Assembly (NCBI GenBank): GCA_947632295.1
Contig: CANROQ010000035.1
Location: 1 to 8,911, forward strand
Direction: 5' to 3'
From: an uncultured Bacilli bacterium
GTDB lineage: Bacteria > Bacillota_I > Bacilli_A > RF39 > UBA660
Length of the DNA: 8,911 nt
The translations under genes and the position numbers were made by a program. The number at the start of each line of letters is the position of its first letter. Position 1 is the stretch's first letter. Shown piece by piece: positions 1-4,138 of this stretch. Under the pieces are notes generated by a model. The model saw only the letters and a list, made by a program, of their open reading frames with translations, searched no databases and was not told the DNA's origin.

Positions 1-249
1 GCGCTTTCATACATCTTTCCGCATATGATTATTAACATTTTTATATATATGATTTTAGTTATGTATTCTTTATCACTTTCACTTAAAATGTTACAAACTA
101 TCGTTAAAAGGCAAACCTTGGATTTTAAATTTATAATGCATAAATATATTAGAATATTAGTTATTTCAATCATAATTATTATTTTAACATCAGCAATAGA
201 AGTTTTTGTCACTCCAATTTTAATGAAATTGGCAATATCAGTTTTATAA
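1..249 (+). CDS. spoIIM: SpoIIM-like membrane protein, C-terminal fragment (5' end outside window)
   Basis: The frame is open from base 1, so this is the last 82 residues of a longer protein; the ATG at 25 is internal and has no ribosome binding site. The fragment is strongly hydrophobic, with one membrane segment near residues 8-28, a basic loop (VKRQTLDFKF, around residues 38-47) and a second membrane segment near 53-72 that ends in AIEVFVTPILMKL. That ending resembles the IEAFITP-type terminus of the stage II sporulation protein M (DUF95) family. The FPH near the start resembles the family's PHG motif, but the usual glycine and glutamate that follow are not conserved. In Bacillus, SpoIIM acts with SpoIID and SpoIIP in peptidoglycan remodelling during engulfment; DUF95 relatives also occur in non-sporulating bacteria. 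The family call rests on a short tail, so it is moderate. A hairpin terminator follows the stop codon directly. Confidence 0.6.
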   Translation, partial: ALSYIFPHMIINIFIYMILVMYSLSLSLKMLQTIVKRQTLDFKFIMHKYIRILVISIIIIILTSAIEVFVTPILMKLAISVL

Positions 250-257
250 AATAAGAT

Positions 258-288
258 AAAATCGTTTTTGATAACGATTTTTATTTTG
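258..288 (+). terminator. Intrinsic terminator after the SpoIIM-like gene
   Basis: A perfect 9-bp inverted repeat, AAAATCGTT (258-266) and AACGATTTT (273-281), encloses a 6-nt loop and is followed by a T-rich run (TATTTTG). It begins 9 bases past the TAA at 247-249. The stem contains only two G:C pairs, so it may be a modest terminator. Confidence 0.7.
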
Positions 289-297
289 TATAAAATA

Positions 298-322
298 TGA
301 TATAATTATAACAGTTGGTGAT
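298..322 (+). promoter_or_regulatory. Extended -10 promoter and GGTGAT ribosome binding site of mnmA
   Basis: TGATATAAT at 298-306 is a perfect extended -10 element (TG, one base, TATAAT). No good -35 is present 17 bases upstream, as expected for an extended -10 promoter. Transcription would start near 312-313, giving a leader of about 16 nt. GGTGAT at 317-322 matches the part of the anti-Shine-Dalgarno complement that follows GGAGG and sets the start at 329; the nearby ATG at 321 is followed at once by a stop. Confidence 0.6.
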
Positions 323-328
323 GATAGA

Positions 329-1432
329 ATGAAAACAGTAGTTGTAGGTATGAGTGGGGGAGTAGATAGTAGTGTTGCTGCTATCAAATTATTAGAAGAA
401 GGATACAATGTAATCGGTTTATTTATGCGAAATTGGGATAGTATGGTTAACAATGATGTTTTAGGAAATCCTACTTTAAATAATAATATTTGTCCACAAG
501 AACAAGATTATAATGATGCTTTAGCAGTCTGCAACAAATTAAATATTCCCTTACATAGAATTGATTTTGTAAAAGAATATTGGGATTATGTATTTACTTA
601 TTTTTTAGATGAATTAAAGCATGGTAGGACTCCTAATCCAGATATTATGTGCAATAAATATATTAAATTTGATGCCTTTGTCAAAGAAGCAAAAAAATTA
701 GGGGCTGATTTTATAGCAACTGGACATTATGCTAGAGTTAAAGATGGTAAATTATATCGAGGATTAGACGAAAATAAAGATCAAACTTATTTTTTATCGC
801 AAATATCTTCAAAACAACTTGAAAATGTTTTATTTCCAATTGGTGATATGCAAAAATGTGATGTTAGAAAAATAGCTGAAGAACATAATTTGATTACAGC
901 TCATAAAAAGGATTCTACAGGTATTTGTTTTATTGGTGAACGTAATTTTAAAGATTTTTTAAAAAATTATTTACCTAATATTCCTGGAAAAATTGTAAAT
1001 ATTGATAATAATGAAATTGTTGGAGAACATATTGGTTTAATGTATTATACAATTGGTCAAAGAAAAGGTTTAAATTTAGGTGGTAATGACGATAAGTTAT
1101 TTGTAGTTGGTAAAAATATTAATGAAAACATTTTATATGTAGCATTTAATGAAAAAAACGACTATTTAATAAGTACTGAGGCTATAATTGAACAAGTAAA
1201 TTGGATAAGTGATCATAAACCAAAAAAATGTACTGCTAAATTTCGTTATCGACAAATGGATAATGATGTTGAAATTGACTATGCTGATGATGAGATTGTC
1301 GTAAAATATCCACAAGGAGTAAAAGCAGTTACACCTGGACAGGCTTGTGTATTTTATGATGGAGAAGAATGCCTAGGTGGAGGTATTATTAAAGAAGTAA
1401 GAAAAAATGGCCAAAAACTTTGGTATTTGTAA
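329..1432 (+). CDS. mnmA: tRNA-specific 2-thiouridylase MnmA
   Basis: MnmA adenylates U34 of Lys, Glu and Gln tRNAs and replaces its C2 oxygen with sulfur from a persulfide relay, a cytoplasmic wobble-base modification. The PP-loop SGGVDSS is at residues 9-15. The two catalytic cysteines are visible: Cys108 in NPDIMCNKY and Cys200 in STGICFIGER. The THF-like central motif IGQRKGLNLGG lies near residue 243, followed by the C-terminal beta-barrel domain. At 367 residues it matches the usual full length (about 365-375). After MRNWDS there is a longer loop (residues 38-60, including LGNPTLNNNICPQEQDY) than in the E. coli type; I recall a similar loop in Mollicutes-like homologues. The gene has its own extended -10 promoter. 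No convincing terminator separates it from the next gene, so readthrough into the XRE gene is possible. Confidence 0.97.
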   Translation: MKTVVVGMSGGVDSSVAAIKLLEEGYNVIGLFMRNWDSMVNNDVLGNPTLNNNICPQEQDYNDALAVCNKLNIPLHRIDFVKEYWDYVFTYFLDELKHGRTPNPDIMCNKYIKFDAFVKEAKKLGADFIATGHYARVKDGKLYRGLDENKDQTYFLSQISSKQLENVLFPIGDMQKCDVRKIAEEHNLITAHKKDSTGICFIGERNFKDFLKNYLPNIPGKIVNIDNNEIVGEHIGLMYYTIGQRKGLNLGGNDDKLFVVGKNINENILYVAFNEKNDYLISTEAIIEQVNWISDHKPKKCTAKFRYRQMDNDVEIDYADDEIVVKYPQGVKAVTPGQACVFYDGEECLGGGIIKEVRKNGQKLWYL

Positions 1433-1463
1433 AAAATAGCAAAACTAGACTAATGCTTTACAC

Positions 1464-1504
1464 TTGACATTTGACATATTAATGGTAAAATGATAGTAGG
1501 AGGG
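1464..1504 (+). promoter_or_regulatory. Promoter and ribosome binding site of the XRE-type gene, with doubled TTGACAT
   Basis: TTGACA at 1464-1469 and TAAAAT at 1486-1491 are separated by 16 bases, a near-consensus sigma-A promoter. A second TTGACA follows at 1471-1476, giving a 7-bp direct repeat TTGACAT-TTGACAT. The second copy is too close to the -10 box to act as its -35, so it may be part of an operator. The predicted start of transcription (about 1498) lies right at AGGAGGG (1498-1504), leaving a leader of roughly 13 nt. Confidence 0.6.
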
Positions 1505-1510
1505 TACATG

Positions 1511-2287
1511 ATGAATAGATTAAACGATATATTACATGAATTAGGTATTTCTAAAGTAAAATTGGCTAAAGTTTTAGGCGTATCACGTCAAATGATATAT
1601 AATTATTTGGAATTGGATGATATCAATAAATGGCCAAAAGATAAAAAAGTTTTATTATTAAATTTATTAGGTGTAAAATCGGCTGAAGATGTTAATAATA
1701 TTAAAGTAGATACTGATTATATTTTAAGCGTTGAAACACGTATTAATAGTCTATTTGATAGTTCACAAAAGATAGAATTTGTCGATAATAGTTTATATAA
1801 TGGTATCGGTAAAAAACAAAAAGAATTATTACATAATATTATTGAGTTATTAAAAGAAAATTTAGACGATGATGACGATGATGATTCATACAATGCTTAT
1901 AGATATTTATATTATTATTTACAGGCTATGGAAACATCTAAAGAATTAAAATACATTTTAGCATATATGGCTAAAGCAACTGGTGCGATCAAACCAACTG
2001 AATTTGCTTTTGATGAAGATGAACAATTTATTTTTGAAAGTATTATGTTCTCAGCAATGTCACTTTATAATAATGGTGGTGCTTCTAAAACTAAATTAGC
2101 TGAATCACATAAACGTTTTGTTAACCAAATTGAACATAAAATGGAAGAAAAAATGAGTCGTACATTAGAATTAAATATGCTTAAAGTTCAAGCACTTCGT
2201 GAACTTGGTTATACTGAAATAAATAGTCAAAATACAGCTGAAGTTTTAGAAAAAATTGCAGAAATTCAATCTAGAAAAGTTAATTAA
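1511..2287 (+). CDS. XRE-type helix-turn-helix DNA-binding protein, target unknown
   Basis: With the start at 1511 the protein has 258 residues. An ATG at 1490 in the same frame would add seven residues, but it lies upstream of the predicted transcription start and before the AGGAGGG site; 1508 is only 4 nt from GGAGG, while 1511 has the better 7-nt spacing. Residues 8-35 form a Cro/CI-type helix-turn-helix (VKLAKVLGV followed by recognition helix SRQMIYNYLE). The rest is unfamiliar: a middle helical region, a run of seven aspartates (residues 119-125), an aromatic stretch RYLYYYLQ, and a charged helical C-terminus that could form a coiled coil and dimerise. No peptidase, kinase or ligand-binding motif is visible, so I do not assign a regulon. 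It may bind the TTGACAT repeat over its own promoter (inference). A strong terminator follows. Confidence 0.8.
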   Translation: MNRLNDILHELGISKVKLAKVLGVSRQMIYNYLELDDINKWPKDKKVLLLNLLGVKSAEDVNNIKVDTDYILSVETRINSLFDSSQKIEFVDNSLYNGIGKKQKELLHNIIELLKENLDDDDDDDSYNAYRYLYYYLQAMETSKELKYILAYMAKATGAIKPTEFAFDEDEQFIFESIMFSAMSLYNNGGASKTKLAESHKRFVNQIEHKMEEKMSRTLELNMLKVQALRELGYTEINSQNTAEVLEKIAEIQSRKVN

Positions 2288-2326
2288 AAAATAGGGGAGT
2301 TGTATATTAAAGTCCCCTATTTTAAT
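2288..2326 (+). terminator. Strong intrinsic terminator after the XRE-type gene
   Basis: A perfect 11-bp inverted repeat, AAAATAGGGGA (2288-2298) and TCCCCTATTTT (2313-2323), has a 14-nt loop and four consecutive G:C pairs, and runs into a T-rich tail. It starts one base after the stop codon. It is the most GC-rich hairpin in the window. The A-run on its 5' side means it could also stop transcription coming from the right. Confidence 0.85.
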
Positions 2327-2501
2327 TTAACAAATTTTAAGATAAATATACGCTTCTAAAACGAAAAATAGATGTATAATTGTCTTAATGAAGATAAAAA
2401 TGTGTTTTAAAATGCTCATAAATATAATTATATTGTTATAAAATAAATAAAAAAATAAATATTTATAGATAATAAATAACAAATTAGTTTTTATAAATAA
2501 C

Positions 2502-2521
2502 TGTTAAATTTTGTTAAATTT
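2502..2521. repeat. Perfect tandem duplication of a 10-bp unit TGTTAAATTT
   Basis: Two exact adjacent copies of TGTTAAATTT occur in the gene-free AT-rich stretch. With only two copies in low-complexity DNA this may be slippage; it could also be a paired protein-binding site one helical turn apart. Confidence 0.5.
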
Positions 2522-2654
2522 AAACTAAAATTTTAATAAAATACATAATATTATTTAAAGATATTTATATAAATGTTATAATAAAAATATAGAAAAAATA
2601 AATAATATTTTGGTTCGTATAATTTATATTATGTTAACTAGCAATATTTTAATT

Positions 2655-2672
2655 GATAATTTTATTTGGAGG
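2655..2672 (+). promoter_or_regulatory. Possible -10 box and GGAGG ribosome binding site of the 36-residue ORF
   Basis: GATAAT at 2655-2660 is one mismatch from the -10 consensus, with a weak ATGTTA 18 bases upstream. GGAGG at 2668-2672 lies 5 nt before the ATG at 2678 and is the best reason to believe this ORF. The GGAGG is firm; the -10 is tentative, and TATAAT at 2618-2623 is an alternative that would give a leader of about 50 nt. Confidence 0.45.
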
Positions 2673-2677
2673 TTTGT

Positions 2678-2788
2678 ATGGAGTTTATTAAAAGTATTTT
2701 TCGTTCTAGTGTTGGTAAATTATTATATGCTTTTATTGGTTTAATAATTGCGTCAATTGTAATTATAATCTTAATTTTATTCGCTTAA
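2678..2788 (+). CDS. Small single-pass membrane peptide, 36 residues, unknown function
   Basis: The ORF starts with ATG 5 nt after a full GGAGG and ends in TAA. The N-terminus (residues 1-14) is amphipathic with three positive charges (K5, R9, K14) and one negative (E2). From residue 15 to the last residue there is no charge at all: YAFIGLIIASIVIIILILF is one long hydrophobic helix. By the positive-inside rule the N-terminus should stay in the cytoplasm, with the C-terminus ending in or just beyond the membrane. I do not recognise a family. Type I toxin, small membrane regulator and sporulation or stress peptide are all possible, but the charged C-terminal tail common in Fst/Ldr-like toxins is missing. 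There is no terminator before the next ORF 46 bases downstream, so the two may share a transcript. Confidence 0.6.
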   Translation: MEFIKSIFRSSVGKLLYAFIGLIIASIVIIILILFA

Positions 2789-2823
2789 TGTATAATTAAT
2801 ATTTTATAGTTAATAATAATATT

Positions 2824-2831
2824 GGGTGATC
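2824..2831 (+). promoter_or_regulatory. Ribosome binding site GGGTGATC of the Asn-rich ORF
   Basis: GGGTGATC matches the last part of the complement of the 16S rRNA 3' end and ends 3 nt before the ATG at 2835, so the GG pair sits about 8 nt upstream. Because the in-frame GTG at 2826 lies inside this site, it is unlikely to be the start. A TATAAT at 2791-2796, just past the previous stop codon, could be a private -10 box, but no matching -35 is evident. Confidence 0.55.
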
Positions 2832-2834
2832 AAA

Positions 2835-3008
2835 ATGAAAAAAAATAAAATGCAATCAAATGCTAATATTACTAATAAAAATAATAACAATATTAGTAAT
2901 AATGCAAATAGTAATGCTAAAAGTAATGATGTTGGATTCACTAATGAATCAAATAGTAATATTACTAATAGCCAAAACAACAATTTTGCTAATACAGATT
3001 GTAGATAA
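2835..3008 (+). CDS. Asparagine-rich small hydrophilic protein, 57 residues, unknown function
   Basis: About 21 of the 57 residues are asparagine, spread over almost the whole length and mixed with Ser, Ala, Thr and Ile in SNxN/NNxN-type units. The N-terminus is basic (MKKNK), there is one Cys (C56) and no membrane segment, so it is probably a disordered cytoplasmic protein. The good GGTGATC site and a bidirectional terminator that begins a few bases after the TAA support a real gene. Gamma-type small acid-soluble spore proteins are also short, Asn/Gln-rich and low in complexity, and the SpoIIM-like tail at the window edge makes that worth testing. However, the diagnostic TEFASET-type protease site is absent (only GFTNES around residues 34-39 is vaguely similar), so I assign no function. 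The low complexity partly reflects AAT-type triplet expansion. Confidence 0.5.
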   Translation: MKKNKMQSNANITNKNNNNISNNANSNAKSNDVGFTNESNSNITNSQNNNFANTDCR

Positions 3009-3014
3009 CCCGAA

Positions 3015-3045
3015 AAAAGAGACTAATTTATGTCTCTTTTATTTT
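3015..3045. terminator. Bidirectional terminator between the Asn-rich ORF and the TSCPD gene
   Basis: AAAAGAGAC (3015-3023) and GTCTCTTTT (3032-3040) form a perfect 9-bp stem with an 8-nt loop. On the + strand it is followed by ATTTTAAT; on the minus strand it is followed by TT and then CGGG, so with the stem's own T residues it ends in six T. The minus-strand stop codon of the TSCPD gene (3041-3039) touches the stem, so one hairpin serves both converging genes. Confidence 0.8.
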
Positions 3046-3296
3046 AATAATTTATATTGTTCTAAAGCCGTTGCTAATTGATCTGGACAAGATGTTGGTT
3101 TATTACGACATTTTATATTTTTTAATATTGAAATTATTTCATCGATATTTCTACCGATGCACAATTTAGCAACTCCTTGGGAATTTCCAGGACACCCACC
3201 TATTATTTCCACATTTTTAATTATATCATTATCAATTGTAAAAATCATTTTTGTTGCACAAACGCCTTTAGGTTGATATCTAAATACTTTTTCCAT
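3039..3296 (-). CDS. Small TSCPD-domain cysteine protein (TIGR03905-like)
   Basis: The ATG at 3296 is preceded by AGGTGAG with 5-nt spacing; a GTG at 3302 in the same frame overlaps that site and is unlikely. The 85-residue product has five cysteines: C13 (GVCATK), C35 (GGCPGN), C46 (LCIGR), C63 and C70. The last sits in KPTSCPDQLA, the signature of TSCPD domains. These occur as short stand-alone proteins in Bacillota and at the C-terminus of B12-dependent ribonucleotide reductases, where the cysteines are thought to bind metal or serve redox chemistry. The function of the stand-alone family is not known to me. It lies 31 bases behind the ZIP transporter with no terminator between them, so co-transcription is likely, which hints at a link to metal handling (inference only). 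Confidence 0.88.
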   Translation of the reverse strand: MEKVFRYQPKGVCATKMIFTIDNDIIKNVEIIGGCPGNSQGVAKLCIGRNIDEIISILKNIKCRNKPTSCPDQLATALEQYKLLK

Positions 3297-3327
3297 AACC
3301 ACTCACCTACTCTATTTTACAACGATT

Positions 3328-4089
3328 TTAATTAAAAATAAAGTGATTAGTTAACATAAATAAAATGCCAAATGAAAATAATATAATCATTAATTTTCGA
3401 TAATTATATTTACTAGCAGTTGGTAAGAGTTCATAGATAGCTATATGTAGCATAATTCCTGCGATAATAGCAAATAATAAACCCATAATGGTATCATTAA
3501 TTAAAGGCTTTAAAAATAAGTAAGTAATAATGGCTCCAAACAATTCTGATAATCCAGATAATGCTGTATAAATAATTGCTTTTAATTTACTATTCGTGGC
3601 ATAATAAATTGGAACCGATATACTTATACCTTCTGGAATATTATGTAAGGCAATCGCAATTGTAAGTGATATTCCAAGTGTTATATCGGCATTACTCGCC
3701 ATAAAAGTAGCCATTCCTTCCGGAATATTATGTAAAATAATTGCGAGCATTGAAAATATTCCTACCCTATATAATTTACCATTTTTTTCTAAATTATTAT
3801 CAGGTAAATATTTATCAATTAAAAACGATAAGATTAAACCAATATTTATACCAATTAAAAGTAAAATAATTGAAAAAATAGTAACATATTTATTAGTAAA
3901 TAATGCTAATGATTCAGGAATTAAATCAGTAAACGATACAGTAATCATAACAGCGGCTGCAAAACTCAAGGAAGCACATATTATTTTATTTTTATCACGA
4001 TTTTTAATAAATATTACAATACTACCAATTAAAGTCGAAAATCCAGCAATAGTTGTTAGCAAAAAGGCTGAAATAGTGGCTTTGTCCAT
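3328..4089 (-). CDS. zupT: ZIP family divalent metal transporter (ZupT-like)
   Basis: A 253-residue polytopic membrane protein with about eight hydrophobic segments, expected to import Zn2+ and possibly Fe2+ or Mn2+ across the cytoplasmic membrane. The two family hallmarks are present: HNIPEG at 120-125 (helix 4) and HNIPEG at 149-154 (helix 5), which build the binuclear metal site. LSELFGA (E182) and MLHIAIYELLP (H215, E220) are also typical of bacterial ZupT. The variable loop between helices 3 and 4 (around 93-108) is short, with no long His cluster. The length matches E. coli ZupT (about 257). The start is set by GGTGAT 6 nt upstream. Substrate preference cannot be read from the sequence, so the symbol is by family resemblance. 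Confidence 0.92.
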   Translation of the reverse strand: MDKATISAFLLTTIAGFSTLIGSIVIFIKNRDKNKIICASLSFAAAVMITVSFTDLIPESLALFTNKYVTIFSIILLLIGINIGLILSFLIDKYLPDNNLEKNGKLYRVGIFSMLAIILHNIPEGMATFMASNADITLGISLTIAIALHNIPEGISISVPIYYATNSKLKAIIYTALSGLSELFGAIITYLFLKPLINDTIMGLLFAIIAGIMLHIAIYELLPTASKYNYRKLMIILFSFGILFMLTNHFIFN

Positions 4090-4095
4090 ATAATT

Positions 4096-4112
4096 ATCAC
4101 CAATAAATTATA
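4096..4112 (-). promoter_or_regulatory. Possible -10 box and GGTGAT ribosome binding site of the ZIP gene
   Basis: Reading the minus strand, TATAAT spans 4112-4107 and GGTGAT spans 4101-4096, 6 nt before the ATG. No clear -35 is seen, so the promoter is tentative. If it is right, the leader is only about 11 nt. The 49-base gap to topB shows no clear terminator, so readthrough from topB is possible. Confidence 0.4.
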
Positions 4113-4138
4113 TGCTATAAAATAAAATTTATTTAATA

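Larger units (their letters stand above)
2327..2677. other. AT-rich stretch of about 350 bases without a recognisable gene
   Basis: Composition is even more extreme than the flanking genes, with long A/T runs and almost no G or C between about 2430 and 2610. Stops are frequent in all frames and I see no credible ribosome binding site until 2668. It contains a perfect tandem 10-bp repeat TGTTAAATTT (2502-2511, 2512-2521), then TTTAAACTAAAATTTTAA-like AT palindromes. I find no tRNA, riboswitch core, DnaA box of the TTATCCACA type or CRISPR repeat. The right end carries possible -10 boxes for the next small gene (TATAAT 2618-2623; GATAAT 2655-2660). Confidence 0.6.

Noticed and set aside
244..453. 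Minus-strand 69-residue open frame over the start of mnmA
   Set aside because: It lies opposite the mnmA promoter and PP-loop coding region, has no ribosome binding site, and its composition is what the complement of mnmA would give.
1401..1465. Terminator after mnmA
   Set aside because: Only a 5-bp CCAAA/TTTGG hairpin inside the last codons is visible, without a T-run, so I do not call a terminator.
1490..1507. ATG at 1490 as the start of the XRE-type gene
   Set aside because: It overlaps the predicted -10 box (1486-1491), upstream of both the expected transcript start and the AGGAGGG site at 1498-1504.
1866..1886. GAT/GAC repeat as a microsatellite or CRISPR-like element
   Set aside because: It is a short in-frame aspartate run with mixed GAT and GAC codons inside a coding sequence; there are no spaced repeats.
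2481..2534. Hairpin formed by AAATTAGTTT and AAACTAAAATTT as a structured RNA
   Set aside because: The pairing needs a bulge, is nearly all A:T with a long loop, and is expected by chance in DNA this AT-rich.
2826..2834. GTG at 2826 as the start of the Asn-rich ORF
   Set aside because: The GTG is part of the GGGTGATC ribosome binding site that serves the ATG at 2835.
2860..3081. Hydrophobic + strand open frame overlapping the Asn-rich ORF
   Set aside because: Ile/Leu/Met-rich sequence arises automatically from shifting the frame of AAT/AAC/AGT codons. It has no Shine-Dalgarno site and runs through the terminator into the 3' end of the opposite gene.
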